Assembly: GCA_050300015.1 (NCBI GenBank) | Contig: JBNKWZ010000021.1 | Coordinates: 310,001-374,000, forward strand | Origin: CAYZQH01 sp050300015 | GTDB taxonomy: Bacteria; Pseudomonadota; Gammaproteobacteria; Pseudomonadales; Cellvibrionaceae | Length of the DNA: 64,000 bases | Direction of reading: 5' to 3' | Shown here: one piece after another, positions 33,622 to 42,125 of the stretch | Layout of the letters: every line of letters starts with the position of its first letter | How positions within the stretch are numbered: the stretch's first letter is position 1 | The notes under the pieces: model-generated | The model's database searches: none | Told to the model about the DNA's origin: nothing | What the model saw: only the letters and a program-made list of their open reading frames with translations | Translations under genes and position numbers: made by a program

Positions 33622-34650
33622 ATGATTGATCCCGATAATTTTGCCGCAGAGCGTTTGGTGGACGCGGCCGCTAAGCCTCGAGAGGAGCACCAAGACCGCG
33701 CCATTCGCCCCAAAACACTGGCCGAGTATATTGGGCAGCCCGTGGTGCGTGAGCAAATGCAAATTTTTATCCAGGCGGCGCGCGGGCGCTCCGAACCACT
33801 TGATCACACCTTGGTATTTGGTCCTCCGGGGTTGGGTAAGACCACCCTCGCGAATATTATCGCCACTGAGATGCAAGTGGATTTAAAAACCACATCTGGC
33901 CCCGTGTTGGAAAAGGCGGGCGACTTGGCTGCATTAATGACAAACCTGGAGCCAGGCGACGTGCTGTTTATTGATGAGATTCACCGGTTAAGCCCTGTGG
34001 TGGAGGAGGTACTATATCCCGCCATGGAAGATTATCAGTTAGACATTATGATTGGAGAGGGGCCCGCCGCGCGATCGATTAAGCTAGACTTACCTCCGTT
34101 TACCCTAGTGGGTGCCACCACTCGCGCGGGACTGCTCACTTCTCCGCTGCGTGATCGTTTTGGCATAGTGCAGCGGTTAGAGTTTTACAGCGTGACGGAT
34201 CTTACTCATATCGTCATGCGTTCGGCTGAGCTATTGAGCGTGCCCATTGAGCAGCATGGTGCGATAGAAGTTGCCAAACGTTCAAGAGGAACGCCGCGGA
34301 TTGCCAACCGTCTATTGCGGCGGGTGCGCGATTTTGCGGAAGTCAAAGGTGACGGCGTGATTACCGCTTCGGTGGCGGATGCTGCTTTAAATTTGATCAA
34401 TGTCGATGCGCGAGGCTTTGACCATATGGATCGGCGTTTGTTGTTGGCAATGATGGAGAAGTTTGGTGGCGGACCCGTGGGTGTAGACAGTCTGGCTGCA
34501 GCCATCAGTGAAGAGCGCGATACCATTGAGGATGTGATTGAACCTTTTCTCATTCAACAAGGCTATATGATGAGAACCCCGCGAGGGCGTATGGCAACAC
34601 AGTTGGCCTACGACCATTTTGGCCTTTTGCACCCCGGTGAAGACCTTTAA
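33622..34650 (+). CDS. ruvB: Holliday junction branch migration ATPase RuvB
   Basis: AAA+ motor driving branch migration with RuvA. Seen: RPKTLAEYIGQPVVREQM, Walker A GPPGLGKTTLAN, Walker B LFIDEIHRLSP, sensor 1 GATTRAGLLTSPLRDRFG with the arginine finger region, sensor 2 RGTPRIANRLLRRVRDFA, and a C-terminal winged helix. 342 residues. Downstream genes in many relatives would be ybgC-tolQ; here tolQ follows after 297 bp without ybgC. Confidence 0.97.
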   Translation: MIDPDNFAAERLVDAAAKPREEHQDRAIRPKTLAEYIGQPVVREQMQIFIQAARGRSEPLDHTLVFGPPGLGKTTLANIIATEMQVDLKTTSGPVLEKAGDLAALMTNLEPGDVLFIDEIHRLSPVVEEVLYPAMEDYQLDIMIGEGPAARSIKLDLPPFTLVGATTRAGLLTSPLRDRFGIVQRLEFYSVTDLTHIVMRSAELLSVPIEQHGAIEVAKRSRGTPRIANRLLRRVRDFAEVKGDGVITASVADAALNLINVDARGFDHMDRRLLLAMMEKFGGGPVGVDSLAAAISEERDTIEDVIEPFLIQQGYMMRTPRGRMATQLAYDHFGLLHPGEDL

Positions 34651-34947
34651 TTGTGCTCACCTTCCGGTATTGTTTTCGATACAATAAAGTTAAATCGATA
34701 TTTTGTTGGGGCGGGTCGTTGCACAAACTGCTGGTTTGAGTGTCCAAGGGTGCTGTATCCATTCACAACAACCGGGTTTAAGCGAGCCTGTAACCTACTA
34801 CAAGACAGGGGGCAAAGCGTATGAACCATTTGCGGCGCGAGAAGGATTGTACCCGGTACGAAGTAATAACCACTCAAGCGTCAGGCCAAGGTCTGATCTT
34901 TCAACTGCCAATCACATTGATGACTAGTTAAGGAACGTTCGACAACA
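34651..34947. other. ruvB-tolQ gap without ybgC
   Basis: 297 bp where the thioesterase gene ybgC often sits. No YbgC-like sequence is visible; the only frames here are short and unlike any family I know. A six-pair stem TATTGT/ACAATA lies at 34668-34686. Confidence 0.55.
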
Positions 34948-35649
34948 ATGAACCAAGCTGAACCTCTCTCAATTGTCCATTTAATTGCCAATGCCAGTTT
35001 GCTCGTGCAACTGGTCATGGCGCTGTTGTTAATCGCTTCTGTTGTGTCTTGGTCCATGATTGTGCAACGAGGTCTATACCAAGCAAAAGCCAAAAAACTT
35101 TTTCGAAAATTTGAGAAAAAATTTTGGTCAGGTGTTGATTTAACGCAATTGTATAAACAAGGCAATGGTGCAGCCGCCAGTGGTGAAGTGGAGGGTGCCG
35201 AAAATATTTTTCGAGCGGGCTTCAAAGAGTTTTCTAGGCTGCGCCAACAATCCTCTACCGATAAAGAAGCCATCATGGAAGGAACGCAACGCGCTATGCG
35301 TGTGGCATTGTCTCGCGAAGAAGAAAAACTGGAAGCCAATTTGCCTTTTTTAGCCAGTGTTGCATCCGTCAGTCCTTACGTCGGCCTGTTTGGTACAGTC
35401 TGGGGGATTATGAACTCATTTCGGGGGTTGGCTAATGTGCATCAGGCGACACTGGCCACCGTGGCGCCGGGCATTTCTGAAGCATTGGTTGCCACCGCCA
35501 TGGGGTTGTTTGCGGCCATTCCCGCGGTGTTGGCGTATAACCGGTTTTCGGCGATGGCGGAGCAATTGAGTGCAAACTACGAAACGTTTTCTGAAGAGTT
35601 TTCGTCCATTCTCCATCGTCAAGTTCACAGTGCTCCAGCGGCGCAATAG
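34948..35649 (+). CDS. tolQ: Tol-Pal system inner-membrane protein TolQ
   Basis: MotA/ExbB-family proton-channel subunit that energises TolA with TolR. Seen: 233 residues, a TM helix near residues 18-38, a large cytoplasmic loop, and TM helices 2 and 3 with LPFLASVASVSPYVGLFGTVWGIMNSFRGL and TVAPGISEALVATAMGLFAAIPAVLAYN, the family core. tolR begins two bases after its stop. Confidence 0.96.
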   Translation: MNQAEPLSIVHLIANASLLVQLVMALLLIASVVSWSMIVQRGLYQAKAKKLFRKFEKKFWSGVDLTQLYKQGNGAAASGEVEGAENIFRAGFKEFSRLRQQSSTDKEAIMEGTQRAMRVALSREEEKLEANLPFLASVASVSPYVGLFGTVWGIMNSFRGLANVHQATLATVAPGISEALVATAMGLFAAIPAVLAYNRFSAMAEQLSANYETFSEEFSSILHRQVHSAPAAQ

Positions 35650-35651
35650 AT

Positions 35652-36077
35652 ATGGCCAGTAAGAAAAAACGCAAGCCGATGGCTGAGATCAATGTGGTGC
35701 CCTATATCGATGTGATGTTGGTGCTATTGGTGGTTTTTATGGTAACTGCGCCCTTGTTGATGCAGGGGGTAAAGGTGGCGTTGCCGCAAGCGCCATCTTC
35801 GCCGATGGACAACAAAGAGGATGAGCCTCTTATTGTTTCGGTCAAAACGGATGGGTCGCTTTATTTGAATTTGGGCACGGATCAGAAATCGGCAAAGCCT
35901 CTTACACACATTGTCGATACCGTCGCGAAGATACTTCGTCAGAAACCTCAAACGCCCGTGCTGGTCTGGGGGGACGCCAGTGTGCCTTATGGCGAGGTGG
36001 TCACCCTAATGACGCACCTGCAAAACGCGGGCGCTGAATCTGTGGGTTTGGTGACAGAGCCGCCTACACCAGAATGA
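35652..36077 (+). CDS. tolR: Tol-Pal system protein TolR
   Basis: ExbD/TolR-family subunit: short cytoplasmic N terminus, one TM helix with the proton-carrying aspartate (EINVVPYIDVMLVLLVVFMVTAPLL), and a periplasmic domain of about 100 residues ending SVGLVTEPP. 141 residues. Its stop overlaps the tolA ATG (ATGA), giving tight coupling in the operon. Confidence 0.96.
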   Translation: MASKKKRKPMAEINVVPYIDVMLVLLVVFMVTAPLLMQGVKVALPQAPSSPMDNKEDEPLIVSVKTDGSLYLNLGTDQKSAKPLTHIVDTVAKILRQKPQTPVLVWGDASVPYGEVVTLMTHLQNAGAESVGLVTEPPTPE

Positions 36078-36841
36078 TTAATCACGGTTTCAAACACTCT
36101 GCATTGCCACTATTCGTGAGCGTCGGGCTGCATGTTGCGATTGTAGGTTCTATGTTGATAGGCTGGCAAAGTGCGCCACCGCCCAAGAATACCGTGACGC
36201 CAGCTTATGTGAAGGCGACTTTGGTTAAGCTTAAGGCGCAAACGCCCCCGCAGAAAGTGGAAGACAAAAAACCCAAAGTGGTCGATTTGACACAAAAGCG
36301 AAAGGAGCAAGAGCGTCTTAAAAAGATAGCCGCAGAGAAAAAGCGGAAAGCTCTTCAACAACAGAAAGAAGCGCAAAAAAAGAAAGAGCAAGAGCAGCGT
36401 CAAAAAGAGGCGCGAGAGCGTAAAGCGAGAGAAAAAGCGGAACAACAAAAGCGAGAGCAGCTGCGGCGTCAACGCGAGCAACAGGCAATGGAGCAGGCGC
36501 TGGCCGCTGAGCAAGCGGCCATTCTCGAGGCCAGTTATGCGCAAACGGCGCAAAGTTATATGGCGGCTATTGCTGAACGAATTGAAAATAACTGGAGCCG
36601 CCCACCATCCGCGCGGAACGATATGTCGTGCGAGCTGCTCATAAAATTAGTGCCTACCGGGCGCGTCATCAATGTGGATGTTGTCAATGGTAGTGGCAAT
36701 GCACGGTTTGACCGTTCCGCGATTCAAGCAGTGAAGAAAGCGGAGTTTTTCCCGGAGGTGAAATCCATGCCCATTGAGGTGTTTGATCGATATTATCGTG
36801 AACTCACACTCGTATTCAAACCACAGGATTTAAGACAGTGA
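36074..36841 (+). CDS. tolA: Tol-Pal system protein TolA
   Basis: Envelope-spanning protein linking TolQR to TolB and Pal for outer-membrane constriction. Seen: one N-terminal TM helix (about residues 10-30, FVSVGLHVAIVGSMLIGW), a Lys/Glu/Arg/Gln-rich coiled coil (about 60-165), then a C-terminal TonB/TolA-like domain with AERIENNWSRPPSA, CELLIKLVPTGRVINVDVVNGSGNARFDRSAIQAV. 255 residues, shorter than E. coli TolA because of a shorter helix. The tolB GTG overlaps its stop (GTGA). Confidence 0.93.
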   Translation: MINHGFKHSALPLFVSVGLHVAIVGSMLIGWQSAPPPKNTVTPAYVKATLVKLKAQTPPQKVEDKKPKVVDLTQKRKEQERLKKIAAEKKRKALQQQKEAQKKKEQEQRQKEARERKAREKAEQQKREQLRRQREQQAMEQALAAEQAAILEASYAQTAQSYMAAIAERIENNWSRPPSARNDMSCELLIKLVPTGRVINVDVVNGSGNARFDRSAIQAVKKAEFFPEVKSMPIEVFDRYYRELTLVFKPQDLRQ

Positions 36842-38118
36842 GACCATTGGTTGTACTATTAATAGTTGTGCTCGGTTTTTGTGGTAAAGCCCATGCTGGG
36901 TTAACCATTGAAATTACTTCAGGTGTGGACAACCCCACGCCAATTGCTATTGTACCTTTCGCGCGCTCCGAGGGTTTGCCTGAGGACATGCAAAAAATCA
37001 TCGCGGGTGACTTATTGCGTTGTGGTCTATTCCGGCCCATTCCGAAGACCGATATGCTCAGCATGCCTAAAGCGCAGAATGAGGTTTTTTATCGGGATTG
37101 GCGTATGCTCGGAGCCTCCTATTTGGTCATCGGTCAGGTAGATGTCATTGATGGTCGCAACCATGTTCAATTTGAGTTGTACGACGTGTTGACTCAGCGC
37201 AAGGTGTTTCAGCGACGAGTGGGGGGCGGTAATGGTCAAGTGCGCGATATGGCGCATGCCATCAGTGATGCCGTTTACGAAGCCATCACCGGCATTCGGG
37301 GGGCCTTTGCCACCAAAATACTGTACGTGGAAGACCTTAATCGCGAAGGCCCCGGTCGGTATCGTTTAATGTACGCGGATGCAGACGGAGCCAGAGAGAA
37401 AGTGCTGTTCGAATCCAGTCAGCCGCTGCTGTCACCTTCGTGGTCAAACGATATGAAGCGCGTGGCGTTTGTTTCTTTTAAGACCTCTCGTCCCGCCATT
37501 TATATTCAAGATTTGAATACCGGTAAACAAACGCAAATGACCAATTTTCAAGGGCTAAACGGCGCTCCTGCATGGTCACCCGACAACAAATCCTTGGCCA
37601 TGGTTTTGTCGAAAGACGGCAATCCTGAGATCTACACAATGGACATTGCTTCCAAGCGGCTGCGCCGTATTACCAACCACTTTGCCATTGATACAGAACC
37701 CAATTGGAGCCAAGACGGCCGATCGATAATTTTCACGTCAAATCGAGGCGGAAGCCCACAAATTTACCGGGTTGCGGTTGCGAATGGTCGCGTTGAGCGT
37801 CTAACCTTTGAGGGGGACTACAATGCTCGACCCAGAGTGACGCCGGATGGTGAAAGCTTGATTATGATCCATCGGAGTGCAGGTGTATTCCATATAGCGC
37901 TTCAGCACTTGAAAACGGGTGATTTGCGAATTTTGACGGAAACACATTTAGATGAGTCGCCGAGTATTGCGCCGAATGGAGCTATGTTATTATATGCCAC
38001 TCAGTATCGAAACAAGGGCGTGCTTGCGGCAGTTTCCATGGATGCTGGCGTCAAGTTCCGTTTACCATCGAAACAGGGGGATGTGCGCGAGCCAGCATGG
38101 TCTCCGTTCATTAACTAA
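36838..38118 (+). CDS. tolB: Tol-Pal system periplasmic protein TolB
   Basis: Periplasmic beta-propeller binding Pal and TolA. Seen: a signal peptide (residues 1-20, cleavage after AHA), an N-terminal alpha/beta domain (PTPIAIVPFARSEGLPEDMQKIIAGDLLRCGLFRPI), then propeller repeats with SPSWSNDMKRVAFVSF, GAPAWSPDNKSLAMVLS and TEPNWSQDGRSIIFTSNRGG. 426 residues. GTG start overlapping the tolA stop. Confidence 0.96.
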   Translation: MRPLVVLLIVVLGFCGKAHAGLTIEITSGVDNPTPIAIVPFARSEGLPEDMQKIIAGDLLRCGLFRPIPKTDMLSMPKAQNEVFYRDWRMLGASYLVIGQVDVIDGRNHVQFELYDVLTQRKVFQRRVGGGNGQVRDMAHAISDAVYEAITGIRGAFATKILYVEDLNREGPGRYRLMYADADGAREKVLFESSQPLLSPSWSNDMKRVAFVSFKTSRPAIYIQDLNTGKQTQMTNFQGLNGAPAWSPDNKSLAMVLSKDGNPEIYTMDIASKRLRRITNHFAIDTEPNWSQDGRSIIFTSNRGGSPQIYRVAVANGRVERLTFEGDYNARPRVTPDGESLIMIHRSAGVFHIALQHLKTGDLRILTETHLDESPSIAPNGAMLLYATQYRNKGVLAAVSMDAGVKFRLPSKQGDVREPAWSPFIN

Positions 38119-38158
38119 AATCAGTGACTACTCACATGCTCACCTAGGAGTGATGACA

Positions 38159-38653
38159 ATGATGAATGCTTTAAAAATGTTTGCGGTTATGGCTGTGGTA
38201 TTGGGACTTATGTCCGGCTGCTCAAGTAACGAACCCATGGAAGATACCGACACCACCATGGATAGCTCGATGGAAGATACTACCAGTGGTGTGGACACCT
38301 CACCGGTGATGGTTGAAGAAGACCCAATGGAAGATGTTCCTAGTGTCTTTTACTTTGAGTTTGATTCCGCGATATTAACCTCAGAGGCGCGCTCTGCACT
38401 GCTATTGCATGCGCAGGATTTGAAGAGTTCAGGTGAATCTGTCCGTTTAGAAGGGCATGCTGATGAGCGTGGAAGCCGTGAATACAATATGGCATTGGGC
38501 GAGCGTCGAGCGAATGCTGTACGTGATTTTCTGGTGCTTCAAGGTGTAGGCCGTTCACAGTTGGAAACCATTAGCTACGGCGAAGAGCGTCCCGCGGAAA
38601 TGGGCTCCAGTGAATACTCTTGGTCTAAAAATCGTCGCGTTGAGCTGAAATAA
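38159..38653 (+). CDS. pal: Peptidoglycan-associated lipoprotein Pal
   Basis: Outer-membrane lipoprotein tethered to peptidoglycan, the anchor of the Tol-Pal system. Seen: lipoprotein signal with lipobox LMSGC, a Met/Asp/Glu/Thr-rich acidic linker (about 40 residues), then an OmpA-like domain with VFYFEFDSAIL, LEGHADERGSREYNMALGERRANAVRDFL and SKNRRVEL. ATG 38159 has TAGGAG eight bases upstream; ATG 38153 and 38162 are alternatives. A long frame from 37952 overlaps tolB and is not used. Confidence 0.95.
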   Translation: MMNALKMFAVMAVVLGLMSGCSSNEPMEDTDTTMDSSMEDTTSGVDTSPVMVEEDPMEDVPSVFYFEFDSAILTSEARSALLLHAQDLKSSGESVRLEGHADERGSREYNMALGERRANAVRDFLVLQGVGRSQLETISYGEERPAEMGSSEYSWSKNRRVELK

Positions 38654-38664
38654 TTATTTAACGC

Positions 38665-39450
38665 ATGCGAACCTTTCACCATTTGCTGGCTGTCGCTTGC
38701 GCGGCAGTCAGTCCTTTCGCCTTCTCGCAGGCAGAAATCGTTGATTCAACACCCATCGGCGCGGGTTCAACTCGACCTGCGGTGACGAATGTTCAGCCCT
38801 CTCAATCTGCAATAGATCAATCCGAGTTTTATTACCAATTGCAATTACTGCAGGAAGAAGTGCAGCAATTACGGGGCATTGTTGACGAGCAGTCTCACGA
38901 AATTCGTCGCTTGAAGCAACAACAATTGGATGATTACGTGGACTTGGATCGTCGCCTCGGGCAGCTTTCTAAAAACACTGGTGGGAGTACGGTTTCCGCT
39001 CCAGCGCCGGTGTTGTCGTCTAGTGGTAACACGCAGGTGGTATCGTCGACCGAGCAGAACGCGGTGACGGCGTCCCCAGAGAAAGAGCTGGCGACCTATG
39101 ACAAAGCTGTAAGGCTTATCATTAAGGAGAAGGCGCTGACTGATGGCGCCGAAGCCATGAAATCTTATATTGCGGCTTACCCGAATGGGGTTTATGTGAG
39201 CAACGCGCGATATTGGGTGGGGCAAGTGTCCTTCATTCAGGGGGATTTGGAAGACGCCAAAAAGTGGTTTGGTGCACTCATCCAACAAAATCCCGCTAGC
39301 CAAAAAGCACCTGAAGCAAAATATAAGCTGGGTACAGTGCTTCATCAATTGGGGGAGACGTCTAAGGCAAAGCAGTTGTTAGAAGACGCTGCGAATTCTG
39401 GTGGGTCCGTTGCTCAGTTGGCCAAGGACTTTTTGCAAGAAAACTACTAA
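38665..39450 (+). CDS. cpoB: Cell division coordinator CpoB (YbgF)
   Basis: Periplasmic protein that coordinates peptidoglycan synthesis and Tol function at the septum. Seen: a signal peptide (to about residue 22, AFSQA), an N-terminal trimerising coiled coil (YYQLQLLQEEVQQLRGIVDEQSHEIRRLKQQQLDDY), an Ala/Ser/Thr linker, and C-terminal TPR units (YDKAVRLIIKEKALTDGAEAM through APEAKYKLGTVLHQLGETSKAKQLL). 261 residues. Last gene of the tol operon, followed by a terminator. Confidence 0.94.
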   Translation: MRTFHHLLAVACAAVSPFAFSQAEIVDSTPIGAGSTRPAVTNVQPSQSAIDQSEFYYQLQLLQEEVQQLRGIVDEQSHEIRRLKQQQLDDYVDLDRRLGQLSKNTGGSTVSAPAPVLSSSGNTQVVSSTEQNAVTASPEKELATYDKAVRLIIKEKALTDGAEAMKSYIAAYPNGVYVSNARYWVGQVSFIQGDLEDAKKWFGALIQQNPASQKAPEAKYKLGTVLHQLGETSKAKQLLEDAANSGGSVAQLAKDFLQENY

Positions 39451-39456
39451 CTCTGG

Positions 39457-39479
39457 AGGCTGCCATCCAGCAGCCTTTT
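39457..39479 (+). terminator. Rho-independent terminator after cpoB
   Basis: AGGCTGC, six-base loop, GCAGCCT followed by TTT and a T-rich stretch. A perfect seven-pair GC-rich stem six bases after the cpoB stop closes the tol-pal operon. Confidence 0.8.
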
Positions 39480-39993
39480 GCTCTTCTATTATTAAAGTGA
39501 GTCAATCCAAGTGCTACGTTCATTGTGGTTTCCGCGCGATGTGCGGCTTGTCCTGTTGCCATTGTGCTCTATAGCATTACCGACTGGATGGACAGAGAGG
39601 TCGGGTGATGCAAGTCGCGTGGTTCTCTCACACCATCTATGGCATACGTTCTGACTTTAGCGCGCTGTCATCCAGTTTCTCGGGCAGGGAATTAACCTTG
39701 AATACTCAGCAAAGTGTTTCTGAGGGTTGACGAAAGTTGAAGGTGTTGTTTGCATTGCTTGCCCTGTCGATCTATAACGCTTGGGTTGAGGAAAAAAATG
39801 CATCCGCCGCACTATGACCTTTAATCACGAAGGCTTCTGGAGGGGCACCGCTAAATAACGAGTTAATTAATTGGGGTGGAGTCATTGTGGCGCGATTTAT
39901 GCTCCAGAACCTGATGCGAGTCCTTTTTTGGGGTGGGGCGCTGACCGATTAGTACTGTCGGCAGTGCGTTGAGATCAGCGAAAGCGAGACATT
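39480..39993. other. Non-coding region upstream of the glycogen cluster
   Basis: About 510 bp with no recognisable gene or RNA. It should hold the promoter for malQ and the genes that follow, but no convincing -10/-35, RpoN or operator sequence could be chosen. Confidence 0.5.
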
Positions 39994-42117
39994 ATGGAAA
40001 ACCTAGAGCAACTGTTGTATTGGCGAGGTGTCGCCAGTGACTATTTCAGCTTTAATGGTGAGCGTATCGAGGTACCCCTCGACAACCGTTTAAGGCTGCT
40101 AAAAGCGATGGGCGTGAATACTGAGTCCACTGAGGCCATTGCGCAGCAAGCCTATGAGCTGGACGTTGCCCCCTGGCAAGAGTGGTTGGCGCCATTTTTA
40201 ATGTGCGAAGAGGGCGATAGCCTAGGGTTTGATATCAACGTATTACCTGAAGAGTTGAACCAGTCATTTTCCTACTGTATTGAGTTGGAATCAGGGCAGC
40301 GTCAGGTGGGGCAATTCGTGCCATCAGATTATGACGAAGTGGGTGATTACCTCTATGAAGAGGTACGCTTCAGTCGCCGAAAAGTGACCATAGAGAACAC
40401 TGGATTAGGGTATCACCGCCTAACGGTTGAAGGGGTAAGGCATGGTCAACCGGTCACCCAGTCGGCTCAATTTATCGTGGTTCCTTTAGAAGTTTACACG
40501 CCTAACTGGGTGAACGACAGTAAGCGCCCGTGGGGAATCATTGTTCAGCTGTACACGCTTCGCTCGGCGCGCAACTGGGGGATTGGTGATTTCACTGACC
40601 TAAAATTGTTGATCGATGAAGCCGCGAGTGCAGGTGCCGATATGATTGGCTTAAACCCTCTGCACGCACTCCGCTCGCCAGTTGAACATCATTGTAGCCC
40701 CTACAGTCCATCTGACCGACGCTTCTTGAACCCTCTTTACATCGATCCAGAAGTTCAACCGGAATTTAATCAAGACCCTAAAAAACTCTTACCGTATCTG
40801 GTGCGCTTGCGCGCGGCTGATAGTGTGGCCTACGCGACTGTTTCGCGTGTCAAAAAAACCGTGTTTCGAGAGATGTATGCGGTGTTTGTTAACAATGAGC
40901 TTGAAGCGCAAACGCCTAGGGCAAAGCGGTTTTTACAGTTTGTTTCGGGGTTGGGGCAAAAACTACAAGACTTCTGCCTGTTTCAGGTGCTGAGTGAAGT
41001 GACCGGGCAGAGGATTGAGACGCTCTCTGTGGAAGCGCGTGAGGAAGCGCGTGTTCGATATGCCGAACGTATCCAGTTTGAGGCTTACCTCCAGTGGGTA
41101 GCTAATGAACAGCTAGAAGATTGTCAGCGTCATGCCAAAGAGCGTGGTATGAGAATAGGCCTGATGAGAGATTTGGCCGTGGGTGCCGATGGTGGTGGTG
41201 CAGAAGTGTCCACCAATATGAACTTATTTGTACGTGACGCAGCCGTGGGCGCGCCACCTGATCCTCTGGCCATTAAAGGTCAGAACTGGGGGCTTCCACC
41301 CATGGATCCTGCGACTTTGAGGCTCACCAATTTTGAGCACTTTATACACCTCCTACGAACCAATATGGATCATTGTGGTGCGTTGCGTATTGACCATGCC
41401 ATGAGTTTGATGCGTTTGTGGTGGTGCCCACCGGGGTGTACTGCAGACTATGGTGCCTACATCTATTATCCCTTTATTGAATTGCTTGGGCTGCTAAAAC
41501 TCGAAAGTGTTCGCAACCGGTGTATGGTAATCGGCGAAGATATGGGCGTGGTGCCCGATGAATTCAGGCAAGCCATAGAACGAGCGGGGGTGTTTACCAA
41601 TAAGTTATTTTACTTTGAGAAGAATTTTGAGGGTCAGTTTAAGGCGCCAGGTGATTACCCGCCGCGGTCCTTGTCGATGCTGACCAATCATGATGTTCCC
41701 ACCCTGGCGAGTTGGTGGGTCGCCTCCGATATTGAGTTGCGCCAATCCTTGGGTTTGCTGGAAGACGGCGCGGATGTTGAAGCCGTGATGGTGGGCCGAG
41801 ACCGCGAAAAAGTACAATTGCTTGAGTGGTTAGAGCGGCTTGGCTTGGTGGAACGAACGGCTTTTGCAAAGCTTGCATCAGAGCCTATGTCCCAGTCATT
41901 GGCCTCTGCCATTTTGCATGGCGTCAGTCAATGTGCCTCGCAATTGTTTGTGGTGCAGCTTGAAGATCTAGAATTACTGGAGTTGCCTGTCAATGTTCCC
42001 GGTACCAGTACAGAGTACGCAAATTGGCAACGCAAGCTCGCTGTGCCCCTGGAAATGCTGTTTGCAGAAGACCGTGTGCAGGCACTGTTACACTCAATTG
42101 CTATGGAACGTTCATAA
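39994..42117 (+). CDS. malQ: 4-alpha-glucanotransferase (amylomaltase)
   Basis: GH77 enzyme that transfers maltooligosyl units, releasing glucose and rebuilding chains usable by the phosphorylase. Seen: 707 residues; WGIIVQLYTLRSARNWGIGDFTDL, nucleophile region LRIDHAMSLMRLWW, acid/base IGEDMGVVPDEF, third acid LTNHDVPTLASWW. The N-terminal 150 residues are a bacterial extension seen in E. coli-type MalQ. It opens the six-gene glycogen cluster; glgB begins eight bases after its stop. Confidence 0.94.
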   Translation: MENLEQLLYWRGVASDYFSFNGERIEVPLDNRLRLLKAMGVNTESTEAIAQQAYELDVAPWQEWLAPFLMCEEGDSLGFDINVLPEELNQSFSYCIELESGQRQVGQFVPSDYDEVGDYLYEEVRFSRRKVTIENTGLGYHRLTVEGVRHGQPVTQSAQFIVVPLEVYTPNWVNDSKRPWGIIVQLYTLRSARNWGIGDFTDLKLLIDEAASAGADMIGLNPLHALRSPVEHHCSPYSPSDRRFLNPLYIDPEVQPEFNQDPKKLLPYLVRLRAADSVAYATVSRVKKTVFREMYAVFVNNELEAQTPRAKRFLQFVSGLGQKLQDFCLFQVLSEVTGQRIETLSVEAREEARVRYAERIQFEAYLQWVANEQLEDCQRHAKERGMRIGLMRDLAVGADGGGAEVSTNMNLFVRDAAVGAPPDPLAIKGQNWGLPPMDPATLRLTNFEHFIHLLRTNMDHCGALRIDHAMSLMRLWWCPPGCTADYGAYIYYPFIELLGLLKLESVRNRCMVIGEDMGVVPDEFRQAIERAGVFTNKLFYFEKNFEGQFKAPGDYPPRSLSMLTNHDVPTLASWWVASDIELRQSLGLLEDGADVEAVMVGRDREKVQLLEWLERLGLVERTAFAKLASEPMSQSLASAILHGVSQCASQLFVVQLEDLELLELPVNVPGTSTEYANWQRKLAVPLEMLFAEDRVQALLHSIAMERS

Positions 42118-42125
42118 ACACAATA

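Noticed and set aside
37952..38158. N-terminal extension of pal into tolB
   Set aside because: Lies wholly inside tolB and its 3' flank; the lipoprotein signal starts at 38159 behind a good Shine-Dalgarno.
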